Shown: positions 32,359 through 40,602 of the stretch, one piece after another | How positions within the stretch are numbered: the stretch's first letter is position 1 | Layout of the letters: every line of letters begins with the position of its first letter | NCBI RefSeq assembly: GCF_024704365.1 | Contig: NZ_JAJDFY010000001.1 | Location: forward strand, 973,001-1,037,000 | Origin: Thermomonas sp. S9 | GTDB taxonomy: Bacteria; Pseudomonadota; Gammaproteobacteria; Xanthomonadales; Xanthomonadaceae | Reading direction: 5' to 3' | Length of the DNA stretch: 64,000 nucleotides | Translations under genes and position numbers: made by a program | The notes under the pieces: generated by a model | The model's input: the letters and a program-made list of their open reading frames with translations, nothing else | What the model was told of the DNA's origin: nothing | The model's database searches: none

Positions 32359-32880
32359 TCAGGTGGGCAGCAGCAGCGCCCCGCCGTCATCCGCCAGGCC
32401 ACGGGCGCGCAGCCAGGCCCAGGCGGATTCGGCATCGCGCTCGACGTAGGCGCGCGCCGAGCCGAGGCGGAAGGTGTAGCCCCAGGCGTCCATGTCGGCC
32501 CACACGCGGTCGCGCCCCACGCCGGGCAGGGCGTCGCCGAGCAGGCCCTGCAGCACGCAGACCGCGTCCTCCTCCGGGATCGAGTCGGTGGCGTCGGTAT
32601 GCACGGCCGCGCGCCGCTCCGGCGGCAGCACGATCAGATGCCCGGCCTCGTGCAGCAGCGAGTGCACCGGGGTGTCGGCGCGCGCATACACGGTGGCGCC
32701 GATGATGCCGGCCTCCGGCGCGCCCCAGTAGCTGCCGGGGATCGGCGCGCCGTCGGGCACCTGCACGAGCGCCAGACCGTAGCACTGCAGCAGCGCGCGG
32801 GGTGCGGCGAAGCCGATATCGGCCAGCCGCAGCACGTCGGCGGCGGGCAGGGTGCCGTGCGGGGGATGTGGCGAGGGCAT
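32359..32880 (-). CDS. Small uncharacterised protein with an HExxH motif
   Basis: 173 residues, no signal peptide or membrane span. The stretch PVHSLLHEAGHLIVLPPERR contains HEAGH, the zinc-binding helix of metallopeptidases. Downstream acidic residues (IPEEDAVCVLQ) could supply a third ligand, although the spacing is not that of a family I can name. The rest has Trp/Tyr-rich conserved-looking segments (IPGSYWGAPEAGIIGATVYAR). It lies 62 bp downstream of minE on the same strand. Peptidase activity is only suggested by the motif. Confidence 0.6.
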   Translation of the reverse strand: MPSPHPPHGTLPAADVLRLADIGFAAPRALLQCYGLALVQVPDGAPIPGSYWGAPEAGIIGATVYARADTPVHSLLHEAGHLIVLPPERRAAVHTDATDSIPEEDAVCVLQGLLGDALPGVGRDRVWADMDAWGYTFRLGSARAYVERDAESAWAWLRARGLADDGGALLLPT

Positions 32881-32942
32881 CTGCGGCGTGGGTCCGGCCG
32901 TTGCGGGGCGGGTGGGGCGGATGCGCGGGCGAGCGGTCGGAA

Positions 32943-33212
32943 TCAGGCGCCTGCGGGAGCGCCGCCGCGGTCGGGCAGCGAGACCGAGATGTCCAGCACG
33001 TCGTGCTCGCCGTCCTTGATCAGGTCCACCTTCACCGCGTCGGCTTCCACCGCCACGTACTTGCTGATCACTTCCAGAATCTCGCGCCGCAGCAGCGGCA
33101 GATAGTCGGGCGCGCCGGCCGAGCTGCGCTCCTGCGCGATGATGATCTGCAGGCGGTTCTTGGCGGTCTGCGCGGTGTTCTTCTTGGGCTTGAGGAAGTC
33201 GAAGATGGACAT
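32943..33212 (-). CDS. minE: Cell division topological specificity factor
   Basis: 89 residues, the usual size. The opening [14 protein letters not shown] is the MinE membrane-targeting start. [13 protein letters not shown] is the MinD-contact helix that activates its ATPase, and the dimerisation domain follows ([36 protein letters not shown]). It drives pole-to-pole Min oscillation so the division ring forms at midcell. It sits 3 bp after minD in the standard order minC-minD-minE. Confidence 0.97.
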   Translation of the reverse strand: MSIFDFLKPKKNTAQTAKNRLQIIIAQERSSAGAPDYLPLLRREILEVISKYVAVEADAVKVDLIKDGEHDVLDISVSLPDRGGAPAGA

Positions 33213-33215
33213 GCG

Positions 33216-34028
33216 TCAGCCCCCGAACAGCTTGCTGAAGAAGCCCTTCTTTTCGACCGTGGTGAAGCGCAGCGGGCGATCCTCGCCCAGCAGCCGCGCC
33301 ACCGCGTCGTCATAGGCCTGGCCGGCGATCGACTCCATGTCCATGATCACCGGCTCGCCCTTGTTGGACGCGTTCAGCACGTCGCCGGACTCGGGGATCA
33401 CGCCGATCGTCTTCAGGCCCAGCACCTCCTCCACATCCGCGATCGAGAGCATCTCGCCGCTCTCCACCCGCGCCGGGCTGTAGCGGGTCAGCAGCAGGTG
33501 CGCGGTGACCTCGCCGTCGTTGCGTTCGGCGCGGTGGGTCTTGGAGGCCAGCAGGCCCAGCACGCGGTCGGAGTCGCGCACCGAGGAGACTTCCGGGTTC
33601 ACCACCACCACCGCGCGGTCGGCGAAGTACATCGCCAGGAACGCGCCCTTCTCGATTCCGGCCGGGCTGTCGCACAGGATGTAGTCGAAGCCGTCGGCAG
33701 CCAGGTCCTTCAGCACCTTCTCCACGCCGTCCTTGCTCAGCGCGTCCTTGTCGCGGGTCTGGCTGGCGGCCAGCACGTACAGGTTGTCGAAGCGCTTGTC
33801 CTTGATCAGCGCCTGCTTGAGCGTGGCCTCGCCGTGGATGACGTTGACGAAGTCGTACACCACCCGCCGCTCGCAGCCCATGATCAGGTCGAGGTTGCGC
33901 AGGCCGACGTCGAAGTCGATCACGGCGACCTTCTTGCCGTGGCGCGCGAGCCCGGTGGCGAGGCTGGCGCTGGTCGTGGTCTTGCCCACGCCGCCTTTGC
34001 CCGAGGTGATGACGATGATTTCGGCCAA
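33216..34028 (-). CDS. minD: Septum site-determining ATPase
   Basis: 270 residues. The deviant Walker A is IVITSGKGGVGKTTTSASLA and the switch Asp is in VIDFDVGLRNLDLIMGCERR. The C-terminal amphipathic membrane-targeting helix is RFTTVEKKGFFSKLFGG. The only sensible start is a TTG, with GGAGAA eight bases upstream, giving (M)AEIIVITSGKGG. MinD binds the membrane as an ATP dimer, recruits MinC to block FtsZ, and is displaced by MinE. Confidence 0.97.
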   Translation of the reverse strand: MAEIIVITSGKGGVGKTTTSASLATGLARHGKKVAVIDFDVGLRNLDLIMGCERRVVYDFVNVIHGEATLKQALIKDKRFDNLYVLAASQTRDKDALSKDGVEKVLKDLAADGFDYILCDSPAGIEKGAFLAMYFADRAVVVVNPEVSSVRDSDRVLGLLASKTHRAERNDGEVTAHLLLTRYSPARVESGEMLSIADVEEVLGLKTIGVIPESGDVLNASNKGEPVIMDMESIAGQAYDDAVARLLGEDRPLRFTTVEKKGFFSKLFGG

Positions 34029-34057
34029 GTTGGCTTCTCCGTAGGTGTGCCGGGGAC

Positions 34058-34819
34058 TCAGTCGAGCGCCGCCAGCTTGAGGTGTCCGTGGTCAGCCAGA
34101 CCTGCACGGCCTTGCCGCGCAGGTCCGCCGGGATGTCTTCCAGCACTTTGTAATGGCCCGCCACCGCCACCAGCTCCGCATGGAACTCGCGACAGAAGAT
34201 GCGGGCCTCGGTATTCCCCTGCGCGCCGGCCAGGGCGCGGCCGCGCAGGGCCCCATAGATGTGGATGCTGCCATCGGCCAGCACCTCGGCGCCAGCGCCC
34301 ACGGTGGACAGCACGGTCAGGTCGCGCTGTTCGGCGTATACCTGCTGGCCGGAGCGCACCGGGTTGGTGTGGATCAGGCCCGGCCTGCCGTCGCCGGCGC
34401 GCGCGGCGGGCGGCGGCGCCGGGGCGGGGGCCGGGGCCGGGGTGGGCGGCGGGGCGGACGCAGCTTCCGCCGCGGCAGGCTCGTACTGGGCGCGGAACTT
34501 GGCCAGCAGCGGCAGGCCGAGTTCGCGCGCCAGGGCATCGATCTCGCGGGTGCCGTAGGCCAGCGCCACCGGCAATACGCCAGCCTCGCGCAGGGCCGCG
34601 ATCAGGGCGCGCACCTGGTCTGCGGTGGGAGTCTGCAGCAGGCTGCTGAAGTCCAGCACCACCGCGGCGCGCGCGAACAGGTTGGGCGCGCGCTGCACGC
34701 GCTCGCGCATTTCCTGCGCAAGACGGGCAGGATCGAGCTGGCGGATGCGCAGATTGGCGATGCCGACCTGACCGAACTTGAGCTCGCCGGCCTGAGCTGA
34801 AATCTGGCTGCGCGCTCAT
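34058..34819 (-). CDS. minC: Septum formation inhibitor, two compensating frameshifts
   Basis: Reconstructed 253 residues. After MSAQPDF the frame slips (one extra T in TTT near 34801) into AQAGELKFGQVGIANLRIRQ, the MinC N-terminal FtsZ-inhibiting domain. A Pro/Ala linker follows, then the C-terminal beta-helix that binds MinD (RSGQQVYAEQRDLTVLSTVG, GALRGRALAGAQGN). Near 34093 one G is missing: VQVWL should continue DHGHLKLAALD. Both breaks flank an otherwise perfect protein, so I take them as sequence errors. It is 29 bp upstream of minD. Confidence 0.85.
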   Translation of the reverse strand: MSAQPDFSSGRRAQVRSGRHRQSAHPPARSCPSCAGNARARAARAQPVRARRGGAGLQQPAADSHRRPGARPDRGPARGWRIAGGAGLRHPRDRCPGARTRPAAAGQVPRPVRACRGGSCVRPAAHPGPGPRPGAAARRARRRRQAGPDPHQPGALRPAGIRRTARPDRAVHRGRWRRGAGRWQHPHLWGPARPRPGRRAGEYRGPHLLSRVPCGAGGGGGPLQSAGRHPGGPARQGRAGLADHGHLKLAALD

Positions 34820-34873
34820 GCGCAGGCCTCGCGGGCGTCGGCGCTGGCGACCTGCGGGCGCGGGCGCTGCAGC

Positions 34874-35416
34874 TCAGGGTACGTCCGGCAGGGCATTACC
34901 GTAGGTCTGGCGTACCCATTCGTGGCTGCACAGCGACTTCATCAGCATCGCCGCGCGCAGGCCGTGTTCGGCCATCACGTTCTGGCCGACCTCGCGGAAG
35001 CCGAAGCTGCCGTGGAACAGCAGCGCGTGGTCGGCACTCTGTTCCAGGAACACCTCGCAGGCCAGCTGCGGGTAGCGCAGCTCGGCGTAGCTCTGCACGT
35101 CGGCATACAGCGCGCGGCCCACACCGCCGCCGCGGCGGCGGCTGGCCACCGCCACCCGGTCGATGTAGAAGAAGTCGGGATAATGCGCGCGGAACCAGGC
35201 GAAATTGCTGCTGTCGTGGCAGCCGTGGGCGCCGAAGCCGATCAGAAAGCCGGCCAGCGCACCGTCGCGTTCGGCCACCCGGAAGTACTCGGCGTGGTCG
35301 TACAGCCGGCGCAGGCGCGGGGCATCCAGCGGAAGGATCGCAGGACCGGCCGCATTGTTGAGGGCCAGGACGGAATCCAGCTCGTGCTCGCGCACGTCGC
35401 GGATGGCGATCGTCAT
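34874..35416 (-). CDS. GNAT-family N-acetyltransferase
   Basis: 180 residues. The acetyl-CoA-binding loop is in VASRRRGGGVGRALYADVQ (R-x-x-G-x-G/A pattern), preceded by the core strand FFYIDRVAVA. The fold runs from IRDVREHELDSVLALNN to FHGSFGFREVGQ. It would transfer acetyl from acetyl-CoA to an amine; the substrate is unknown. It lies 55 bp upstream of minC on the same strand and is divergent from the histidine kinase. Relation to Min function is not implied. Confidence 0.82.
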   Translation of the reverse strand: MTIAIRDVREHELDSVLALNNAAGPAILPLDAPRLRRLYDHAEYFRVAERDGALAGFLIGFGAHGCHDSSNFAWFRAHYPDFFYIDRVAVASRRRGGGVGRALYADVQSYAELRYPQLACEVFLEQSADHALLFHGSFGFREVGQNVMAEHGLRAAMLMKSLCSHEWVRQTYGNALPDVP

Positions 35417-35548
35417 TCCTTCAGACTCCGGGTAGCGGCTGCGGGCGGCCCACCATGGCGCGCCGGGCGGGGATTATCGCACGTGCCGCCGGCGGGGGGC
35501 ATGACCTTGGAGGTGCGCGATCCGCCGCCGGAGGCGTTATAAGGCGGC

Positions 35549-36749
35549 ATGCTCGTCCGCATCTCGCATACCCGCCTGCTGCGCGCCGCCGGCCTGTTCA
35601 CCTGGGCGATGGTGGGGCTGCCGCTGCTGTACCTGTGGCTGGCCCCGCACCTGGCCGGGGGCGGCGACGACCTCGCGCTGCGGCCGATGCCCTGGCAGGG
35701 CTGGCTGGCCTACCTGGCGTTCGGGGCCTGCTATGCCTGGCTCACCCGCGGGCTGGGCGGACGCCGCCACCGGCTGCCGGACTACCTGCTGCTGGTGGTG
35801 CTCACCCTGGCCGCGTTGGGAGTCAGTTATTACAACGGTTCCGGCCTCGGCAGCGTGCTGCTGATGGTGGCGGCCTGCGTGCTGCCGTGAGCTGCTGCCG
35901 CTGCCGTGGGGCGTGGCCTGGCTGCTGGCCGGCCAGCTGGCGGTGGCGCCGGTGTTCATCCGCTGGCTGGGCTTTCCGCCGCTGGAGGCGCTGATGCAGT
36001 CGATGCTGTACGCGGGCTTCTCCGGCTTCGTATTCATCGTCAGTCTGGTCGCGCTGCAACAGGCGCAGGCACGCGAGGAGCAGCGCCGCCTGAACGCCGA
36101 GCTGCGCGCCACCCGCGCGCTGCTGGCCGACAGCGCCCGGGTGAACGAGCGCACCCGCATCGCGCGTGAGCTGCACGACCTGCTGGGCCATCACCTGACC
36201 GCGCTGAGCCTGAACCTGGAGGTGGCCGGCCACCTCTCCGAGGGGCGGGTGAAGGAGCACGTGCAGCAGGCGCATACGCTGGCGCGACTGTTGCTCACCG
36301 ACGTGCGCGAGGCGGTCAGCCAGCTGCGCGAGGGCGGCGCGATCGATCTCGGCGCGGCGCTGCGGCCGCTGGCCGAGAATGTCCCCAGCCTGCAGATCCA
36401 CATGGACATCCAGGCCCCGCTGATGGTGGATGACCCCGAGCGTGCGCACGTGCTGCTGCGCTGCGCGCAGGAGGCCATCACCAACGCGGTGCGCCATTCC
36501 GGGGCCAGCCAGCTGTGGCTGTCCGCCCACCGCGAGGGCAGCGACCTGATCCTGCAGGTGCGCGACGATGGCCGCGGCAGCGACCAGGTGCTGCCGGGCA
36601 ACGGCCTGCGCGGACTGGGCGAGCGCCTGCGCATGCACGGCGGGCGGGCCGACATCGCCAGCCAGCGCGGCCACGGATTCCAGATCACCATCACCTTGCC
36701 GGTGGCGCCGAACGCCGCCCTTTCCCTTCCCGCAGGAGCCGTCGCATGA
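35549..36749 (+). CDS. Sensor histidine kinase (DesK/NarL class), frameshifted at 35888
   Basis: Reconstructed 399 residues. The N-terminal half has about five membrane helices and no large sensing domain. A coiled linker (VALQQAQAREEQRRLNAEL) leads to the HisKA_3 phospho-acceptor box RELHDLLGHHLTALSLNLEV and a HATPase with NAVRHSGASQL and NGLRGLGERL. The frame breaks where ACVLP meets a stop; removing one base gives ELLPLPWGVAWLLAGQL. It resembles membrane-state sensors of the DesK type. Its TGA overlaps the regulator's ATG (ATGA), so the pair is translationally coupled. Confidence 0.82.
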
Positions 36750-37402
36750 GCAGAGCCCGTCCCATCCGCGTGTTCCTGGTCGATGACCAGACCCTGGTGC
36801 GCCAGGGCATCCGTTCCCTGCTGGCGCTGGCCGAGGGCGTGGAAGTGGTGGCCGAGGCGGTGGACGGCCGCCAGGCGGTGGAGCTGATCCCGCAGGTCGC
36901 GCCCGACGTGGTGCTGATGGACATGCGGATGCCGGCGATGTCGGGCCTGGAGGCCCTGCAGGCGCTCGGCAAGGCCGGCACCCTGCCGCCGACCATCATC
37001 CTCACCACCTTCGACGATGACCAGCTGGTGCTGGCCGGGATCAAGGCCGGGGCCAAGGGCTACCTGCTCAAGGACGTGTCGCTGGAGCAGCTGGTGGGCG
37101 CCATCCAGGCCGTGGCCAACGGCGGCTCGCTGGTGCAGCCGGCGGTGACCCAGCGTCTGCTGTCGGGGCTGGAGCACATGCGCAATGAGTTCGTCAGCCT
37201 GGAGCGGCCGGACCCGCTGACCGACCGCGAGACCGAGATTCTGCGCCTGATGGCCTCGGGGTTCTCGAACAAGGAGATCGCCAACTCGCTGGGCGTGGCC
37301 GAGGGCACGATCAAGAACCACGTCTCCAACATCCTGTCCAAGCTCGGCGTGCGCGACCGCACCCGGGCGGTGCTCAAGGCGTTCGAGCTGCAATTGGTCT
37401 GA
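36746..37402 (+). CDS. LuxR/NarL-family response regulator
   Basis: 218 residues. Receiver domain with acidic pair in VFLVDDQTLVRQG, phospho-acceptor Asp in VVLMDMRMPAMSG and Lys in YLLKDVS. A GerE-type helix-turn-helix follows (LTDRETEILRLMASGFSNKE, then NSLGVAEGTIKNHVSNILS). AGGAG lies upstream of the overlapping start. It is the partner of the DesK-like kinase and probably autoregulates the operon. The final 22 codons and the first 20 bases after the stop are repeated twice more just downstream (see the repeat entry). Confidence 0.92.
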   Translation: MSRARPIRVFLVDDQTLVRQGIRSLLALAEGVEVVAEAVDGRQAVELIPQVAPDVVLMDMRMPAMSGLEALQALGKAGTLPPTIILTTFDDDQLVLAGIKAGAKGYLLKDVSLEQLVGAIQAVANGGSLVQPAVTQRLLSGLEHMRNEFVSLERPDPLTDRETEILRLMASGFSNKEIANSLGVAEGTIKNHVSNILSKLGVRDRTRAVLKAFELQLV

Positions 37403-37741
37403 TGCGGACAGGATGCCCGGCCCGCCGCGTTGCATCGCGGCGGGCGGCTCGATGCCGCGCGCGCCGGCGGCGCGCATGCGGCGGCCTCTTGCCCTGTCCA
37501 AGCTCGGCGTGCGCGACCGCACCCGGGCGGTGCTCAAGGCGTTCGAGCTGCAATTGGTCTGATGCGGACAGGATGCCCGGCCCGCCGCGCTGCATCGTGG
37601 CGGGCGCTCGAGGCCGCGCGCGCCGGCGGCGCGCATGCGGCGGCCTCTTGCCCTGTCCAAGCTCGGCGTGCGCGACCGCACCCGGGCGGTGCTCAAGGCG
37701 TTCGAGCTGCAATTGGTCTGATGCGGACAGGATGCCCGGCC
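37334..37741 (+). repeat. Tandem triplication of the response-regulator 3' end
   Basis: Three direct copies start at 37334, 37494 and 37653 (periods 160 and 159 bp). The first 89 bases of each are identical: the last 22 codons, the TGA, and gatgcggacaggatgcccgg. The two intervening spacers of about 71 bp are themselves copies with a few substitutions and one deletion. Each spacer has a 10-bp GC stem (37420-37429/37436-37445 and 37580-37589/37596-37605). The second stem keeps pairing through a G-U. Copies 2 and 3 each keep an in-frame 28-codon reading frame from ATG (37476-37562 and 37635-37721). Confidence 0.95.
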
Positions 37742-37866
37742 GGCGCGGAAGGGTGCGCCGCGTCGCGTTTCGGGCCGGGTTGGCCTCGCCCGGGGCGCGG
37801 CCGGTTTGCTAAGATGGCCAGTCTGTGCGGCTGCTGGCCGCCGCGGCCTTCCCCGGAGATTCCTGA

Positions 37867-38928
37867 ATGACTCGCTTGCTCGAGATCCTGATTTCCCTCG
37901 CCATCGTGTTCACCCTGTACCTGGTGGTGGGCCTGCTGCTGCCGTCTTCCCGCCACCTGGTGGAGAAGATCGAGACCAACCGCAAGCTGACCATCGTGTT
38001 CGACACGTTGAACAGCTTCCGCCGCTTCAAGGACTGGAACCCGCTGTTCCTGCGCGATCCGAACATGCAGATCACCCTGTCCGGCCCGGAGGAGGGCGTG
38101 GGCGCGCGTCTGGATTACGCGTCCAAGAACGAGCGCCTGGGCAGCGGTAGCTACGAGATCGTGGAGAGCGTGCCGCGCGAGAAGGTGGCGATTGCCATCA
38201 CCAACATCGAGCGCGGCCACGACAAGCGCACCGCGTTCTACCTCAAGCCCACCGGCCGCAACAACCGCAACGTCGAGATCACCCAGACCTACGACGTGGA
38301 CTACGGCTGGAACCTGCTCGGCCGCTACGCCGGCCTGTACGTGGCCCGCCACGTGGGCGATGACATGAAGCTGGGGCTGTCGCGCCTGACCACCATGCTG
38401 GCCTCGGTGCCGAACGTGGATTACGCCGTCAGCGGCAGCAGGATGACCACCCCGAAGGTGGTCGATCGCCCGGCCGAGGACGTGCTGTTCGTGAATGCGG
38501 GCGCGGTCGAGCGCGGCAACGCGCAGATTCAGGCCTCGATCAATGCCAACAGCGAGTGGATCAAGCGCGTGATCGAAGCCAACGGCCTGGAAGCGGTGGG
38601 CCCGGTGCGCATCGTCACCACCGACCTCGGCCGCGAGACCTACACCTTCGACGTCGCCCAGGTGGTGCGTCGCAAGGACGGCGGCGCGGTCGGCAAGGTC
38701 ACCACCCAGGGCCCGGTGCAGTATGTGCAGATTCCGGCCGGCAGGGCGGTGATGGCCTCCTACACCGGCTACATGGCCGAACTCGACAACGTGCGCAACG
38801 CCCTGCGCGCGTGGGCGGCCACCCACGGCTACGACGTGAAGGACCGCGCCTACGAGGACTACAAGTCCGGCATCGCCGGCGCGTTCACCGCCGACGGCCA
38901 GTTCGACGTGTACTGGCCGATCAAGTAA
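37867..38928 (+). CDS. SRPBCC (polyketide cyclase-like) family protein with N-terminal membrane anchor
   Basis: 353 residues. One N-terminal membrane helix (LLEILISLAIVFTLYLVVGL) is followed by a START/SRPBCC-like domain (TIVFDTLNSFRRFKDWNPLF, SGPEEGVGARLDY). A second domain of the GyrI-like effector-binding type may fill the C-terminal half (YVQIPAGRAVMASYTGYM). Such proteins bind hydrophobic ligands; no catalytic residue is evident. GGAG precedes the start, and a strong terminator at 38958-38985 ends the unit. No clear link to the upstream two-component system. Confidence 0.72.
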   Translation: MTRLLEILISLAIVFTLYLVVGLLLPSSRHLVEKIETNRKLTIVFDTLNSFRRFKDWNPLFLRDPNMQITLSGPEEGVGARLDYASKNERLGSGSYEIVESVPREKVAIAITNIERGHDKRTAFYLKPTGRNNRNVEITQTYDVDYGWNLLGRYAGLYVARHVGDDMKLGLSRLTTMLASVPNVDYAVSGSRMTTPKVVDRPAEDVLFVNAGAVERGNAQIQASINANSEWIKRVIEANGLEAVGPVRIVTTDLGRETYTFDVAQVVRRKDGGAVGKVTTQGPVQYVQIPAGRAVMASYTGYMAELDNVRNALRAWAATHGYDVKDRAYEDYKSGIAGAFTADGQFDVYWPIK

Positions 38929-38957
38929 GCCGGTCCGCCAGGACACCGCTGCTCCCG

Positions 38958-38985
38958 CAAACGCCGCGCACCGTCGCGGCGTTTG
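38958..38985 (+). terminator. Rho-independent terminator
   Basis: CAAACGCCGCG (38958-38968) and CGCGGCGTTTG (38975-38985) form a perfect 11-bp stem with a six-base loop, followed by catttc. It closes the SRPBCC gene. Confidence 0.75.
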
Positions 38986-39019
38986 CATTTCAGGGGCGGT
39001 GACCGGGCACAATCCTGCC

Positions 39020-39403
39020 ATGCCCACGCAAATTCCCATGACCGTTCCCCTGATCGTCGCCGCCCGCCGCTGGCTGGCGGCCGCCGGCAGCCTGCTGGCC
39101 GCGCTGGCGGTGGCGCTGTCGGCCTATGCCATGCACGCCGCGGCACCGGCCGCGCGCGAGCGCCTGCTGCTGGCCGCGGCGTTCGGCTTCGGCCACGGCC
39201 TGGCGCTGGCCGCGCTGGCGCCGCTGGCGCAACGCGCCGGTGCGCTGTGGGCGCAGGTGCTGCTGCTGGCAGGGGTGCTGCTGTTCGCCGGCAGCCTGGC
39301 CGCTGCGGCGCTGCTGGGCACGTCCACGGTGCTGGCACCGGCCGGTGGCCTGCTGCTGATCGGCGGCTGGCTGCTACAGGCCTGGGCCCGGCTGCGCGGA
39401 TGA
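39020..39403 (+). CDS. DUF423-family small membrane protein
   Basis: 127 residues with four predicted membrane helices. The family pattern is visible: a first helix ending before YAMHAAAPAARERLLLAAAFGF, then HGLALAALAPLAQ, and a late LLGTSTVLAPAGGLLLIGGW. The role of the family is unknown. The start at 39020 is chosen over ATG 39038 because it is first in frame without overlapping the terminator, but the choice is open. The stop overlaps the next gene's start (ATGA), so the glycosylase is probably coupled. Confidence 0.75.
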   Translation: MPTQIPMTVPLIVAARRWLAAAGSLLAALAVALSAYAMHAAAPAARERLLLAAAFGFGHGLALAALAPLAQRAGALWAQVLLLAGVLLFAGSLAAAALLGTSTVLAPAGGLLLIGGWLLQAWARLRG

Positions 39404-40089
39404 GCGGGGCGGGCATGGTCAGCTACGCGCGTGGCTTCGATGTCGAACAGGCGTTCGCGCACCTGGCGCGGCGCGACCGCCGGCTGGGTGCGTGGATGCG
39501 CCGGCTCGGCCCGATCCCCGCCGATCCGCGCTGGCGGAAGCCATTCGACCCGGTGGATGCGCTGGCGCGCGCCATCCTCTACCAGCAGCTCAGCGGCAAG
39601 GCGGCCGCGACCATCGTCGGGCGGGTGGAGGCGGCGATCGGCAGCCCGCGCTTCCATTGCGACACCCTGGCCCGGATCGACGACGCCACCCTGCGCGGCT
39701 GCGGGGTGTCCGGCAACAAATTGCTGGCCCTGCGCGACCTGGCGCGGCGCGAGGAGGCCGGCGAGATCCCGGGCCTGCGCCAGATGGCGCGCATGCATGA
39801 CGAGGCGATCGTCGCCGCGCTGGTGCCGATCCGCGGCATCGGGCGCTGGACGGTGGAGATGATGCTGATGTTCCGCCTCGGCCGGCCCGACGTGCTGCCG
39901 GTGGACGACCTCGGCATCCGCAAGGGCGCGCAGGCGGTGGACGAGGCGGAGGCGATGCCGACCCCGAAGGAACTCGCGGCGCGCGGCGAGCGCTGGGGGC
40001 CGTATCGCAGCTATGCCAGCCTCTACCTGTGGCGGATCGCGGAGACGGTTGCCGGCGCGGGCAAGCCGGTGAAGCGCTCGCAGGAATAG
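39400..40089 (+). CDS. DNA-3-methyladenine glycosylase II (AlkA-like)
   Basis: 229 residues. A helix-hairpin-helix glycosylase core is clear: ALARAILYQQLSGKAAATIV, the hairpin VPIRGIGRWTVEMMLMF, and the catalytic Asp in DVLPVDDLGIRKG. It removes alkylated purines from DNA to start base-excision repair. It lacks the N-terminal methyltransferase/regulatory half of Ada-AlkA fusions and the FeS cluster of EndoIII. Met codons at 39400 and 39415 are both possible starts; the first overlaps the DUF423 stop. Confidence 0.87.
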   Translation: MSGAGMVSYARGFDVEQAFAHLARRDRRLGAWMRRLGPIPADPRWRKPFDPVDALARAILYQQLSGKAAATIVGRVEAAIGSPRFHCDTLARIDDATLRGCGVSGNKLLALRDLARREEAGEIPGLRQMARMHDEAIVAALVPIRGIGRWTVEMMLMFRLGRPDVLPVDDLGIRKGAQAVDEAEAMPTPKELAARGERWGPYRSYASLYLWRIAETVAGAGKPVKRSQE

Positions 40090-40095
40090 GCGGCC

Positions 40096-40485
40096 TCAGT
40101 CGGCGAGCTTCGCCCCGGCGTCCTGCAGCAGCGCCCGCAGCTCGTGGCGATGGCAGTGCGCCTCGTCTTCGCAGTAGCAGCCCACGCTGAAATCGGTCTG
40201 GTGCGACAGCGCGGCCAGCAGCGCGATCGCGTGCGCGGCGTCCGGGCGCTTCATTTCGCTGCGGTAGCGGCGGAAGAACGCCCGCCACTGCGCCGGCGTG
40301 CTCGCCGCGTGGGCCATGTCCATCGCCTCCTGAGCTGGGCGCCACGGTCGGCAGCCAGACGTCATAGAAATCACGGCGCGCGTATTCGATTTCGGAACCC
40401 CGCGCGGCGGACGGCGCACGGTGCCGATGCGCAGTCCCTCGCCCGGCGTGCGCGGGCTGCCCAGACGGACGACGCGGACGCTCAT
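40096..40485 (-). CDS. DUF488-family protein, two compensating frameshifts inside an intact-looking frame
   Basis: The 129-codon open frame has a good start (GSPRTPGEGLRIGTVRRPPR) and end (VGCYCEDEAHCHRHELRALL, the DUF488 Cys/His cluster). About 20 residues in the middle do not fit. In another frame the missing family segment YARRDFYDVWLPTVAPS is plain. One missing base near 40387 and one extra base near 40331 explain both joins. The family's function is unknown; the C-x-C and C-H-R-H cluster may bind a metal. Convergent with the glycosylase gene. Confidence 0.75.
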   Translation of the reverse strand: MSVRVVRLGSPRTPGEGLRIGTVRRPPRGVPKSNTRAVISMTSGCRPWRPAQEAMDMAHAASTPAQWRAFFRRYRSEMKRPDAAHAIALLAALSHQTDFSVGCYCEDEAHCHRHELRALLQDAGAKLAD

Positions 40486-40602
40486 GACCCACTCCCATGG
40501 TGCGGCGATGACGCGACAAGCATCCCACGATTCAGTCGCAGGTTGAACTCCGGGGTGCGGATGCCGTCACACTCGCGGCTCGAACAGCAGGGAGATGCGC
40601 GG

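Noticed and set aside
35549..36749. A separate small membrane protein (35549-35890) upstream of a soluble kinase
   Set aside because: Removing one base joins them into a standard DesK-like kinase with continuous membrane helices.
37334..37741. The triple direct repeat as a CRISPR array
   Set aside because: The repeat is 89 bases long and is the coding end of the adjacent gene, the spacers are copies of each other, and no cas gene is present.
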